Source: Diplodia intermedia (Eukaryota; Ascomycota; Dothideomycetes; Botryosphaeriales; Botryosphaeriaceae). Taken from it: 64,000 bases of DNA. The stretch lies in assembly GCA_021495925.1 (NCBI GenBank), contig JAKEKT010000045.1, forward strand, positions 124,001-188,000, written 5' to 3'. A program made the position numbers and the translations under genes. The first letter of the stretch is position 1, and each line of letters begins with the position of its first letter. A model generated the notes under the pieces. It did not search any database. It saw only the letters and a list, made by a program, of their open reading frames with translations, and was not told the origin of the DNA. This document shows, one piece after another, positions 1 to 12,190 of this stretch.

Positions 1-94
1 CCAAAAACGACGACGACGACGACGAATGCATGTATATCACATGCAAGTATATGAAGCTTTTGCAAGGGAGGAACAAAGCCGGGCGACGGGAAAA

Positions 95-137
<43 letters not shown>

Positions 138-2061
138 AAAGAAAGGAGAAAGAGGGAATGAAGCACTTAAATGTAATCCCGGTGGTTATAGTGGATTTCT
201 TCGCGTAGAGTAAACCGTTTCGTCAAACGACCATGGACGGAACGACTTGCCCTTGCCCTTGCCCTTCCTGGTGGTGGTGGAAAGCCAGCTGTAGACCGCC
301 GCCAAACGAAAAAATGGCCGCTGGCAGACGACACTCTATCTCCAAACATTCAAGAACACACACCATTCCTTTCCTCGCACCCATTCTCGCCAGCCAATGC
401 CTCTCCCTCTCTCCCTCTCTCTCTCTCTCCAATACCCACGATTCGCCGCGTCGCCTTTTAGAACGCACAGCCCATCTCGGCAAGTAACGTAGGCGACGAA
501 ACGCGAATCCAAAGCATCGACAGACAAGACAGATAGGCGAAGAAAAGCAAAGGCAAAAAAGAAAACGTACCCCAACTTAAAACGTCCACCACCACCACAA
601 GAAGCGAGACCGTTCCGCCGGAACCAGCCCCCGCCGCAGTTATGTAGCAAGCAAAGGGGAATTGATGAGCCAGCCAGCTAGCAAAGAATAGAAGAGAAGA
701 GGGGATAGCCCTCACCGGTACATAGTTTAGACGAAGCTCAGGGCTTTGGGGTGTGGGTGTGCTTGGTTGGTTGGTTGGGGAGGGAGAAAAAAAAAAAGAA
801 AACAGGGAGAGAGAGAGAGAAGGAGAAGCGAGGGAGGGAGGGCAGGGGGCGGGGGCATCGAGAACAAGACCTGCAGAAACCAGACAGCACAATACGTACA
901 TCAGTGCACACGGCCTGGCTTTTTTTTTCTTTTTCCCATCTTCCCTCCCTATAACCAAGCCAAGTCTCCGGTAGCGAAACAAGTGGGGGGAACACACCCG
1001 AAAAGGGAAAGAAGAAGGCGAAAAGAAGGCAACGGCGAAAGAAAGAGGAAAAGAAAAAAGCAAAGAAGGAATCCCGTGGTGGCGCAGACTCCCTGCCTGC
1101 CTGCCTGCCTGATCCCCCTTACCCCTGCCCTACATACATACATATGCAGGCAAGCAGGCGAGAAACGACAACCCGGCCCCCGGTCAGTCATCATCGTCGA
1201 GAGAAGCGCGGGACGATCGTATCATTCGAGGAGGATGAGCGGGGAAAAAACATAAAAAGAAAAAAAGCAATGTTGTGCGCGTCTGCGGCTGCGGCTGCGG
1301 CTGCTGCTGCTGTCATTTGGGTCATCACACAAGCCCCGGGAGTATGTAAGCGAGGTTGGTGGTTTCTTAGCGGTGGTGATACGACGTCAACGGGAACGGC
1401 AGAAGCAAAGGAGAAAAAAAAAGGAAAAAAAGAGAAATCAAAACGAAAGCAGGAAAGCGAAAGACCCCGTACATACATGCAGCATGTCCCGCGTGCATGC
1501 ATAATGGCCACAGCAGTCGGTCAATCATTGAAACGCTCAGGCGCATGCACGGAGCGGGTCCGACAAAAACCAGGTCGAGTCGAAAGTCCCGAGGGGAGAC
1601 GAGAAGAGGGGCCCGGCTGCAGAAAGAACAGATGTTGCTTTGAGATGAACCGGCACGGGCGAAGTACAAGAAGTCAACATAACCGAAGGTATGACGCGAA
1701 GTTCGCAACAACGCGGGGAGAGCAAAGTGGCGAAGACGACAAGGAAGAAGTAAAGAAAAAGCGGATATAGGACTAGAAACGGGGAAGGGGGTATCGAACA
1801 AAGTCCACGATCCAACACAAGAGCCAACCAGCCAGCCCGCTATACGAAAATAAAAAGAAGCACACATGTAGTAGAATCATCCCAAGCATCCAAATCCTTT
1901 TTGCCAATCCATTGTCCGCGTAACCCCATTTGTCCTCCCCTACAGACTTTCTATCCCCGGACCCCTGTTGCATCCGAGACACGGCTCGTCCACGTTGAGC
2001 CGGTCCACCGGGCCGGACTCTCGCTCCCACGGCTTACCCAAACAACTCATCACGCTGCAGC
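1..2061. other. Low-complexity intergenic DNA, left edge
   Basis: No gene could be supported here. The stretch lies downstream of the minus-strand gene that ends at 2062. It is rich in simple sequence: a (GA)n tract near 100-134, a second purine tract near 800-840, CTGC repeats near 1090-1110, ACAT repeats near 1130-1145 and a GCG/GCT triplet run near 1281-1312. The open frames in it are made of these repeats on both strands and show no domain. Homopurine tracts of this kind are common in fungal promoters, so the left part may be the upstream region of a gene outside the window. Confidence 0.6.
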
Positions 2062-4291
2062 TCAGGTCTGGATGACGACATTGCCCCTCTGCACGCTGTC
2101 TTCGGGGAAAAAGCCAAAGACGAGCCTGTATAGATCCTTGAACCAGCTAAACTGCTCCGCCCGGCTCATCCACTGCACCGCCATCGCCACCTCCGCAGCC
2201 CCCAGCCGACGCGACGCCAGCTGCGCGGCCGGCACCCGCAACGTCGGGTCCGCCAAGACCAGCTTCTTGTACGACAGCAACAGCTCCGTCTGCCAAGGCT
2301 GCGACCCGAAGCTATTGGACGGAAGCGACTTGACAAACTCGGGCAGCGTCATGGGCGCCGTGCGCGTGTAACCCGCGTTCATGGCAGCCCGCAGGATGAG
2401 CGTCTTCAAGCGGATGAGATGAGGATCTTCGCGGCCCGCTCTTGCCGTCGAACTGGACCGTTGCGATGACGTTTCTGTGTAGCCCGACAGGATCGACGCC
2501 GACGAAGACCAGCGATTGTGCGTGCGCGTCGTATGGTTCTCCGGCCCCAGCACGAGAATGTTGGGAACGTTTGGCTCGTCGGGGGAACTCTCAGCAACGT
2601 CGTCGAATATGGTCGTGGGTGTCTCCGGAGGCAGGGAAATGGCACTGTGGAAGCTCAAATCCAGCGAACGCTCTGACTCAGCAGGAACCGTGGATCGGCC
2701 GCGCTGACTTGATCCATTGTAGGGTGCCGTGGGGAATGCGGATTGACTCGGCCGAGGGGTGCCACGATCAGGACGGATCTGGGTCCATCCTTCGCGGAAG
2801 AGGTCGCACAGTTCCCAGCAAGCCTGGACGGCGGACCCCAGGAGCTCCTCGTCCGGCGGCTTGCCATCCCGGCGGTTCTGACGGATGCTGAACAGCATCT
2901 CGGCCAGCGACCAGCAGGCGCGGAGCAGCGAGTCGGTCTCCTGAGGCAGCGATGTCCGCTGTTTCATCAATCTGTGGCAGAGCGTGATGTAGAAGTCCAG
3001 CGTCCGCTCGCGGAAGGCCTCGGGCAGGTTTCGGTCGGCGGTGTTGTACAGATGGTTGTTCAGCTCGAAGCTCACGCGGAGCACCGAATCCGACGCCTCG
3101 TCGACACGATGCCGGGCCTCGAACAGGGCCTGGCAAAAGTCGCGGCACAGCTCCAACGTGGGCCGCACTTCGCCGGCCGAACCCTCCTCGCGGCTCTCGT
3201 ACAGCTTCTGACACAGCCGCCAGCACGACTTCCACGCCTGCTCGCCCTGGTCGCCCAGACCGGAGAAGTTGAACATGCGCTCGCGGTGGATGGAGCTCAG
3301 GCCGGCCAGGGTGTTGCAGAGGGTCCAGCACTCGGTCAGGGCCGTCTTGAGGGCTTTCACCTCCTGCTCGGCCTGGTTGAGGTCCTCGAGGGCTTGGCCC
3401 ATGGTCTGGAGCTGGTCGGCGTCGGTTTCGTCGCCATCGCTGAGCTCCGTGCCCAGCTCCGAGTCCAGCTCCGACTGCGCGTCCGTCTCAGCTATGTCTG
3501 GAGAAGAGGTGAGCATGTGGGGTACAGCCAATGGACCGGGGCGCGCACCTTCAAGCCGGCTGTTTGGTCGGCTCCGCCGCTTGCGCTCCTCGTCGGCCTC
3601 CTGTCTCGTCTGCGCGCGTGGCGTGGTCCTGTCATGCCGGCCCGGGACTGACGTGTCGAGCGTCGGCGGGGGCTCGGACTGGGCGTGGTGCAAATCATCT
3701 GCGGCGTTGTGGGGCTCGCTGGGCGGGTCGGCATTGGGCTGGTCTGGCGAGACAACGGTCGAGGCGGACTGGTCGGTGCTCTCGGTGTCGGCGGGGGACT
3801 GGGCGGCGAAGTGCTGGTAGCCGGGAGGCGCATGGATGACCGACTGCGGCTGGTCGTCCGAGTTGGAGCGGGCGCGCACCGAGGTGTCGAGCTGCAGCAG
3901 CGTCGACGGCGCGGAGGACTCGGGCTCGCTGTCCTGGCTGCTCATGCTGCTGCTGCCATGGCTGCTGCTGGCGGTGCCGTCCTGCGACTCATCGTCGATG
4001 TCGGTGGTGTTGGTGGTGTTGCTGTCATTGCTGTCGACGGGCGACGGCTCGACGAAGCCGTACGGCGAGGGCGGCTGCAGCGAATCGGACGGCGTGGGGG
4101 CAGACGACGAGCTGGTTGGCAGGTCAGCGTCAGTGCGCAATGGCTGGGCGGGAGGCTCACCGGCTGGCCTGGTGGAAGTGCGGGTTGAAGTTGGCGGGCG
4201 AGGCGGGCGAGTCTGTGTAGGGACTGAAGGCAGACTGGAGGTTGGCCTGCTGCTGGGCGGTCGAGGGCATCAGTTGGGTCGCGGCGGCCAT
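2062..4291 (-). CDS. Conserved fungal protein of unknown function with repeated CW-x-LC helices
   Basis: Three-exon model: 4291-4161, 4111-3549 and 3497-2062, giving about 709 residues. The long open frame begins without an ATG near 4140. An upstream exon starting MAAATQLMPSTAQQQ (ATG at 4291) joins it in frame through a 49-base intron with donor GTGAGC, branch GCTGAC and acceptor ACCAG. A second intron of exactly 51 bases (3498-3548) has good signals but is a multiple of three, so a retained form (726 residues) would also be open. The first 250 residues are Ser/Thr/Asp/Pro-rich and look disordered. Residues roughly 285-465 carry at least five helices of the type CWxLCxxL, then a short conserved C-terminal block. 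No catalytic motif is seen. I do not recognise a function; the exon layout and conserved-looking core argue for a real gene. Confidence 0.8.
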
Positions 4292-6557
4292 GCTGCTCTG
4301 CGACACGGCGGGTATGGGGTCGCGCGCGAAGGGAGCCGCTGTGCGGGCTCTGGCTGGTGGACGGCGTGGTTGGCGCTGGCGCTGGGGGGTCGAGGGGCGG
4401 CGGTTGTATGGGCGTCTGGGCTAGGGCGGGTTTAAGGGCAGCGGGTGAGGCGATCAGGCTGGGCAGGTTGCGCCCCTCACGTTGGTGTCGCGGTCCGGGT
4501 GGCACAGCTCTGCAGTCGCGCACCGCTCTCTTGCAGAAGCACACGTCGTTTGCGCAGCTCTGGCGGCCAGCTTCAAGCGGCCGCCTGGGCGATGCTCGCA
4601 GAGATGCGGCGGGGCCACAGCCTTCGCTCAGCGCAGCGCTAGACTCGCCCGCGCGCTGCCATAGGCCGGTTAGCCGCCGAGCCTCAGCACCGGTCCAGCG
4701 CGGCCGCCCATTGGGCGCTCGGGCGCGACAACGCTCAGAGTTAAACCCAGCTGTCGGTGTCGGATCTGCCACGATGCTGCGCTCCCGAGTCGTGCAGGGC
4801 CACAGGGCTGGCGAGAGGAGAGTCTGGCGCCGGCACTGGCACACCGGTCAGTCTTCCCTGCGCCGGCCAGGCAGCCGCGACCGCGAGGCTGCGGCGTGGA
4901 AAAGGCCCCGGCTGGCCCCAAACACCACACCTCACTCCCCCGCCCAACACGCGCGCTCCACCATCGCCGTCCATTCGCGCGGAACCCCAAGTGGCGCTCT
5001 CGCCGCAGAACCCGTCCGAGCTTCCACGCTTCCGTGCCGCCTGCGCCGCCTTCCCGCGCGCGATAGGCGCACAGCGGCCCTCCGCCGTGGCCCGGCTCGC
5101 TGCGCTACACTTCCTCAGCAGTCCTCAGCCCGCCCAGCTGGCTCGTCGGCCCGTTTGCAGATGGGAGAGCTGCTGAATCCATCTGCTCCCGCAGCCGGAG
5201 GATCCACGCACGCGCTTAACGACGACGGGACGCTCGGTGGCTGACTTCTGTGTGCCTCTGCTTCGCCGCGTGCTTGCTTCTGCATCTCCCAACCTCGCTT
5301 CTCTCGTCACATCTCTGACGTGTCCGGCTCAGGGCGAACACTTTCCATCTTCCCGACCAGGCGTGCCTCTGGGAAACCCAGGCCAAGCTTCCTCTTCCCC
5401 AGCCTATGGCCGTCCCGGATGGACGGGTAAGCGTGACGAACCCGATCCTCTGGTATGAATAAATTGTCGCAACCGGCTGAAGCCGTTGGCTGGCCCCCAA
5501 TCCCAGGCGCCCTCATCACCCCTGCTTCGGCCAATCAGCTTGCGTCAATTGCTCTTGTGGTCAGCCGGTTGCAGGGGGTTCGTCGTCAATGAGCGGGAAC
5601 CTTTGAAGAACGGGTCTCATCAGCTCGTCATTGTGGCCGCCTTGTCTTGATCTACCGGGTTCGTCGAGACATTTGAGCCTCAAGCATTTCCCCCTCGCCG
5701 TGCCTGTCCTGATCGCGTGGCACCAATCGGCACTTGAAACCCGTGGAATCCAGCCCTTTGCTGATCGTCGACCGGTGTGAAGCACTCTGCAGAATCGTAA
5801 GATGCAACCACGATTGAGCACTGCAGGACTAAGCAAAGAGACCAACGATTCCATTGTTCCACTCGAAGACAAGAGACTGGCATCTGCATCCCGCATCCGG
5901 GAAAGTGCCAAATTCGACCACCACCAGGTGACGTGAAGAAAGCTACTCCGACGTTCTGGTTTAGCGACCCTCTGTCCGGAATCCTACCGCGCTTTCCGAG
6001 AAAGGAAGAATCGGGAACTGCCGACCAGAACGCGAACCCGGTCACAATCCGAATCCTTCCATCACATCCTCCAACTAGGTACAACCCTCACGAACACCTT
6101 CCTTGCCAGTCTTTGGTTGGCTGAGGAAGATCCTCGCGTGTGCGGGGCTTTCCCGCCTCATTGTCCCACTTACACCACCAACGCTAGAGATAAGGACTAG
6201 CAAACGAGGGCCCCACGCAGCAAGAGGGGCCGTGGCAAGTGATGCAGCACCACGTGCGACATTCCATCTGCCGATCGTCGCGCCTTTTTGTGATTGGCTG
6301 TGTATAAGTGTTGCTATAAACCTGTTCGTTCAACCAATGGTCAGCAGAACAAAGTGTGAAAAGCACCGAGACATGAGAGAGACAGCAATTACTACAGGAC
6401 ACACACAGCAGAAACAGAAACATGAAATTGATCCGAATACTCCGCCTCCTTCCTTCTGGTGTCCCCGTGACCTGATGAAGAGTAACACCGAGAAGAGCAT
6501 ACCCCATGTGAAGATCCAAGACATCAACTTGCCAATTTGAGCGAAACTTGGCCCCCG
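4292..6557. other. Long intergenic region upstream of the CW-x-LC gene
   Basis: About 2.3 kb without a supportable gene. It separates the start of the minus-strand gene at 4291 from the minus-strand kinase that ends at 6887. The first kilobase is very GC-rich and open on several frames at once, which reflects base composition rather than coding. The rest is ordinary mixed sequence. A MITE copy begins at 6558. Confidence 0.55.
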
Positions 6558-6768
6558 CAGCAAACGACAAAATAATTGGGTCTACCCGCATCTTCCTCCC
6601 AAAAAGTATTGCACAATAGTTATAGATGGTTGAATACAAGATCCAGGCGTAGATGCGAGTCTTGATCGCGCGCAGAAGCGTCCGGACCTTGGAATCAACT
6701 ACCTATGTAGGGAGGATAATAGCATCGCCGATGGAGCTTGGAGGCCCAATTCTTCTTGTCACCCATCC
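6558..6768. repeat. hAT-like MITE, copy A
   Basis: A 211-bp palindromic element. The outer inverted ends read CAGCAAACGACAAAATAATT on the left and, reversed, GGATGGGTGACAAGAAGAAT on the right. The inner ~84-bp palindrome (about 6623-6706) runs from TAGATGGTTGAATACAAGAT to its imperfect complement ending CAACTACCTA. The same nested design recurs at 19949, 53473 and 54552. This copy is the most diverged and no clear target duplication remains. It carries no coding capacity. Confidence 0.75.
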
Positions 6769-6847
6769 ATCCCCTTCCCTCACGACCTGCGAAAAGAAAA
6801 AGCAAAAGGAAGAAGAAAAAAAAGGCAGCAGCACAAAAGCAACCCCT

Positions 6848-6875
6848 CCCCCCCCCCCCCCCAAAAAAAAAAAAA
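6848..6875. repeat. Homopolymer junction C15-A13
   Basis: Fifteen C followed directly by thirteen A on the plus strand, about 11 bases past the stop codon of the minus-strand kinase gene. On the transcribed sense strand this reads T13 then G15, so it would sit in the 3' untranslated region. Length is likely to vary between isolates or by sequencing error. Confidence 0.8.
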
Positions 6876-6886
6876 GCAAAGCAAAA

Positions 6887-9225
6887 TCAAGGCCTCACAG
6901 GCACCCTCGGCCGATCATTCAACACGACACCAGCAATGGGATACTTATCGCCCGCCAACACCACGGGCACCGCCCCCCTCACGCCCAACCCCTCCCTCTC
7001 CCTCCCCCCCTCCCCCTTCCCCAACTCCCTCCCGACATCCCCACACCCCGCCACCACCTCCTCATACACCCTCCACACATCCATCCGCTCCGCCGGATCC
7101 GCATGCAGACACGCATAGCACAGCTCGACCAGCCTCCCCGAGTACCTCGGGCGCAGCGGACCATTACGATTGCGCCTTGCGGGGTAGTCTCTGCACGCCG
7201 ACAACCCTTCCCTCCCCCCATCATCCCCATCCTCATCCAGCCCGCTATCATCATCGTCCCCACCCCCCCGCGCCATGGGCCTGGTAACCCCCCCAACACG
7301 CGGCGCGAAATCGACCCGCCGATCCGGCGCCGTCGCGCCCGCCAGGAGCTGCCAAACGACGGTGCCGATCTGCCAGACGGTCGTCCACGAGTCGACGCCG
7401 CACTTTGCGTCGGGGGGGAGGGGCTGCGGGCGGGGGTTGAAGGGGGGGGAGGCGTCGGGGGGCGCGCAGGAGGGCGAGTTGTAGGGGAGGTTGGGGCAGG
7501 GCATGAGGGCGTTGATGCGGGCGAGGGTTGCGGCGGGGCGGGGGAAGACGGTGTCGGAGTCGGGGATGTGGATTGTGGATGACGGGTTGTTGGGGAGGGG
7601 GAGGGAGTGCGAGAGGCTGTGGGCGGTGTGGTGGTCGGATAGGACTTGGGGGCTGCGGGTGAGGAGTTCCTTTTGTTTTTTGGGTTTGGTTAGTGATGGG
7701 GGGTTGATTGGTAGGGACGGAGAAGCAAGGATGATGTGTGTCTTTCACTCACCGGTGGCATGTAGCCGCAAGTGCCTCCGCCCTGCAAGTCCTGCGGGTT
7801 CCTTGGCCACTCGAGCGGGTCGTCGAGATCGCCCTGGTACAGCGCGGTGGTGTGGTAGGCCATGCCCCAATCCGCGACCTTGGGGACTGGGTAGACGCGC
7901 GCCCACTCCATCGGCGCGGCCGGGTCGGGCGCCCCCAGGAAGATGTTCTCCGGCTTGATGTCGAGGTGGCAGATGCGGTCCCACTCCGGGTCCTTGGTGT
8001 CCGACACGCGGCCGTTGAGGCAGATGACGGCCACCTTGGCCAGCGCGAGGAAGACGTACCTGCGGGGTTTTTGCGTGTCAGTTTGTGGTGTTTTGTGCGA
8101 AGCCCGTGTGGTCTGGACTGCGTATACGTACCAGATGAACGGCTCTGGCAGCATTCGTTTGTTCAAGTAATAGTGGCACAGGAGTTGATGGAGATCGCCG
8201 TGTGGCAGCCATTCGAGCTCGAGATACGACAATCGCTTCACTAAATCGCGCATCGCACCGTCGATGTGTACCTGGACGGGGTAGTCATCCCAGCTGTGGC
8301 TGTATATGCGTGGGATGAACTCCGGGCATTTCTCCCACATCAGTTCGTGAAGGTGGCCCTCGAGGTCGCCGATTTCGACTACGGGATCGACCTTCTGTGG
8401 ACCGACATACATCCATTCCGTCTTGAGCACTCTCCGCTGCACGTATTGATTAGCTGGAGAGCACTGCAAAGGTGTGCTCAGTCCACACTCACATCCTCTG
8501 TGATTTTCGTGTTGTTCGCGTTGACCTTCCGCCAAACACCAACTTGGTTTACCTCGGCGGCGAGGAGGAACCTGTGGAAAACCCACCGAGATCCCTCCCC
8601 GGGCACCGGAAGTTTGTCTCGCATGAATTTCCATTCCCAGTCGGAATAAAAGCCGTAATTTACCTCGTGTATCAGTGGCCGTTTGTTGCTCCGGATCTTG
8701 GGCGGAAGCAAATTCTGGTCCAAGTATCCTCGCGATCGGAGTGCCGTCCAATAGCTCCGTCTGAGCTTCCTCTTGATTTTGCGGGGGCAATCATCACGGA
8801 ATCGAGGACGAGTGGCGCGGATATACCCGTCTGTACATACTTCATCAGCGCTGGAAACGAAAGGATACCGCCGCCGATGGAAGACGTACTCCGATCGGGG
8901 TTTATGATCTTGCCGTGCTCGGTTCTCGTGATCGGCTGGCTGAGCGTGAACTGGACCACCTTCTCCGGGTCGGGCCACATGTACTTGAAATCGATCCGGC
9001 TGTTGTACCGGTCCGGGCGTAGCGGGTGATGCTTCTCGATCTGGTACTCGTAATACCGCTTCAGGTCCAAGGGCATCGCATTCCAGCGCTCGATCAAAGC
9101 ATCCAGGACGGTTAGGTCTGTAGAGACGAGTTAGGAGAACCGACATCGGAAAAGACCATCGTATGACTTGCAGTTTCGTTTGGTTCGACGGTTTCTGGCA
9201 GTGAATCCAAGCTCTTGCGCGACAT
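6887..9225 (-). CDS. Divergent protein kinase-like protein
   Basis: Six exons: 9225-9168, 9117-8890, 8830-8493, 8436-8132, 8059-7753 and 7669-6887; 672 residues, frame closed throughout. The C-terminal half is a protein kinase fold. The catalytic loop is HLDIKPENIF from residue 341 (HRD replaced by HLD, with catalytic D and K kept). The DFG position is DWG at 373-375, and the activation segment ends GYMPPE at about 408-413. The N-terminal half has no clear glycine loop or VAIK lysine, so activity is uncertain. An acidic Gly/Asp insert lies in the C-lobe (coding 7200-7270), and the tail is Gly/Arg/Glu-rich. The Met at 9225 has an A at -3. An in-frame Met at 9327 would add 34 residues. A second ATG at 9307 (MPPKRRKQTARK) is out of frame with exon 2. 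The family is the large set of fungal kinase-like proteins of unknown substrate. Confidence 0.82.
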
Positions 9226-9717
9226 CGTTGTATTCCTGGCTTGCATACACATTGAATGCATGATTCTCAGGCTTGCGAGCAGTCTGCTTACGGCGTTTGG
9301 GGGGCATTCTATCGACTGTACGTTCAACCAATAATACTGATCTCAGTGGATGTGTATTCTGGGAGTGATGGGGCCAGAGATGGTTGAATTCAAAGGCTGC
9401 GGAAAGAAGGACTGCTATTCGCATCTCCAACAAAGACCCCGTAGTGCTGCGATGTAGCAACTTCCGCATAAGGCAAGCAACAAAGGACATAATGGAGCGT
9501 TTTCAAAGATTGCATTAAAGTGGAAGTCCGTTGCAAACCGCACCAAGAAGGAAGACAAGGGAAGGAGGCCCGGAGAAGCCGGATAGGCAGTGAGCAGTCC
9601 GCATGAAAGCCGGGGTGAGCTCCCCGTTACGAGCTTTGTGACCTCGCAGCCGCTAGCAACAGCCAGACAAGGCATTCGGATAAACCGGCCCAACCACAAG
9701 CACAATCCCCGACTCTT
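9226..9717. other. Intergenic gap between kinase start and next gene's stop
   Basis: About 490 bases holding the kinase promoter and the 3' flank of the metallo-beta-lactamase-fold gene. Nothing else stands out. Confidence 0.55.
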
Positions 9718-11159
9718 TCACAAGAGCACCCGGCTCTCGCCATTATCCACCTCCACGAACCGGACGTCATCCAGCACCTCCTCCATCGTCTCATCCTCCC
9801 CCTCCTCCTCCTTGACCAGCCTATCCCTCTCAGCGCGCAGCGCCTCCTCCACACTGACAATCTTGCGCCTCAGGAACCAATTGACCAGGCCACTCCCCCA
9901 CTTCTCCTCGTCGTGCGTCCCGATCCAGTACTTGGCACGGACGAGCCGCTGCGCCCGCAGTCCGTTGAACCCGCCCAGGTTGAGCTGCTGGAGCGGCTGC
10001 GGGGGGTTCTTGGCCCACCATCTCTCCCACCAAAACCCCGCGTTGATCGCGACGTCGTGCAGGCCGTGCACCAGCGCCAGCACCGCGAGCGGCGGCGACG
10101 CGGCGACCACGGGGCGCAGCGCCTCGGGCCGGATGCCGTGCGGCGTGTATACGATGCACTCGGCGGCGTCCGACTCGTCCGCCGGCGGGATCCAGCCGTT
10201 GGGCAGGGTGCGCGCGGAGCGCGTCGTCGCCGTTGGCGTAGACGACGACGACGGTGTCGGCGACGAGGTGATGACGAAGGAGATGACGAGCGCGCTGTGG
10301 TACTGTAGGAAGTCGGAGCCGCCCTCTTCGACTAGCCGCGAGATGCCGAGCCACTCGGGCAGCGGCGGGATCGAGGCGTCGCGCCAGTCGGGGTGGCGGC
10401 GCGAGAAGACGGGGACCGTCGCGACGTGGTGGAAGTGGTTCCACGAGCGGATGACATTCGCGGCGCTCTGTATCAGGGTGGAAGAAACGGCATCATCATC
10501 GGCATGGCCGTGTCACTTGACAACAAAAAGGAAAAAAAAAAGGAAAAGGCAAAAAGTTCTCTCACCTCTGTTGCGAAGACCGGCACGAGGCGGTCAATGT
10601 CCAGCAATGTGCCCTTGTGGCAGTGGTCGGTGAACTCGTGCGAGATTGCGACCGCGTCAATGAACGTCTGTGTGTCCGCGGCCGTGGCTGGCCCGTTTGG
10701 CTGCCGGTCCTTGCCCAGGCGCAGGCTGGATGCCATGATCTCGACCTCGCGCGCCAGCTCTTCCACCTCGGCGATGGACTTGCACGCGCTCTCGTAGCGG
10801 TGCCATTGCTGTGAAAACCACCGGGCGACGTCGCTCTGGCCTCCAGACAGCCACGGGTCGATCAGGACGTTGTAGTATGCGCGCCCGCCCTTCCTCGTGG
10901 CGGCGACGGGGCGCGGGATCTGGAGGAGCCAGCTGGAGTCGGCGTTGATGTGGTGTAGGAGGGGTCTGCGGTGGCATAGCTCGCGCGTCACGGCATCGCG
11001 AACCTCCTGGTGGAGTTGCGCCGAGGAAGGATCCATGGTGGGTGCAGGCGCATGTTTGTTGTTTGGGGTTGACGGTGGCAGCTTCGGAGGAGCAATGGCC
11101 ATGACGCAAGCGAAGCCAGCCACTCCCGTCCCGCCGAGCGTAGCGACCACCCATGCCAT
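9718..11159 (-). CDS. Metallo-beta-lactamase-fold protein, membrane-anchored
   Basis: Two exons, 11159-10566 and 10467-9718, joined by a 98-base intron (donor GTGAGA, acceptor ATACAG); 447 residues. Residues 3-23 form a hydrophobic segment, probably a signal anchor. The body has the layout of the beta-lactamase superfamily (UlaG-like) proteins: a first strand block with NADSSWLLQ and IDPWLSGG (about residues 70-110), then the metal-binding element SHEFTDH at 173-179, where H174, D178 and H179 match the HxHxDH signature with one ligand replaced by Phe. The C-terminal part contains TPHGIRPEAL and GGFNGL. The last 50 residues are acidic. An internal Met at 11036 (MDPSSAQLHQEV) would give 406 residues without the anchor. 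Substrate is unknown; members of this fungal group are uncharacterised hydrolase-like proteins. Confidence 0.8.
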
Positions 11160-12190
11160 TCACTTGAGAGATTGATTCTCCATTAGGTTCTCAACACTTG
11201 TTTGAGCATTTTACACCAGACCTAACTACCCATGCACTCACTAACAAAACACAGCTCTCCTAGCTACCTTCACCGATACTGACAACCGAAATATGTACTG
11301 TGAGAGGTGGTATATCGACAGAATGAGGCGTTTCATCCCGGAAGTCCCATTGATCCACAGAAGTGACAGAAAGAACGCGTGCATGGTGAAACCTCAGCTC
11401 AATTCACCTCGTTGAAAAATGTCAGATGAGATTCCAGCACAACACATCCTTTCCAAGCGTCTGCATGCCAAGCCGTCGAATCCATGAGCTTCTCCGAAAG
11501 GTTGAAAGGGGTTCAACGTGGAAAAAAAGGAGAAAAGCTGCTCTATGCAGCAGAAGGAGAAGGAATGGGTATCATCGCCACCGTCCGGGAGAAGCTGCTG
11601 CGACATCAGATGAAAAGGAAAAGGGAAAAAAAGGGAGGCATTGCCAAAGAGGATCGCAGCCAAAGATTTGAGTCTGCCAAACATCCTAGCCTAGACTACC
11701 GACAACATAACCACTTCTCTCCCCTTCTCAAAATCCCTCTCGCCCTCGCCCTCCGTTCGCTCGCTTCCAGCCTCCGCCTCCGCGGTTCGCCCCTCGGTCC
11801 ATCGAGTCTTCTCTCTTCACGCTTCGTCCATCCGGATGATAGTAGCCAAAAAAGAAAGGGAGACAAGAGACAGGCCTGGGCGAGCGCCAATCGCTCGGTT
11901 CTGAGGTGTCATGTGGGGTTTGCAAATCATGGGGTATCGGGATTCGTCAAATAACTTTTTGTAAGCGGGTCGTTGCCATCGTTACGATGCCGGTGCCAAG
12001 TAGAAGGAAGAATGGCGACCTGAAGCGACAGTGGAAAGGAAACTTAAAACGTCGTGGTATAGAAGCGAAAGTAGAAACAGGTATGCGTGCCGGCAGAACA
12101 GGCGCGTCTGCAGACTGTGTTTCCTACGCCCGTGGGGGCCGCCGCGCCCAAAGCCGCCCTGGCGCGATCCTCATTCACTGCTGCCACCGC
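11160..12190. other. Intergenic region
   Basis: About 1 kb between the start of the metallo-beta-lactamase-fold gene and the stop of the zinc-knuckle gene. Pyrimidine-rich runs near 11700-11790 are compatible with promoter or 3' UTR sequence. Open frames here (for example 11484-11954) are basic, compositionally biased and show no domain, so none is called. Confidence 0.5.

Noticed and set aside
9168..9307. MPPKRRKQTARK start as first exon of the kinase gene
   Set aside because: Its frame does not meet exon 2 through the only plausible intron; the frame with ATG at 9225 or 9327 does.
9830..10444. Minus-strand frame of 204 residues rich in Arg/Ala/Pro
   Set aside because: A frame shadow of the metallo-beta-lactamase-fold gene.
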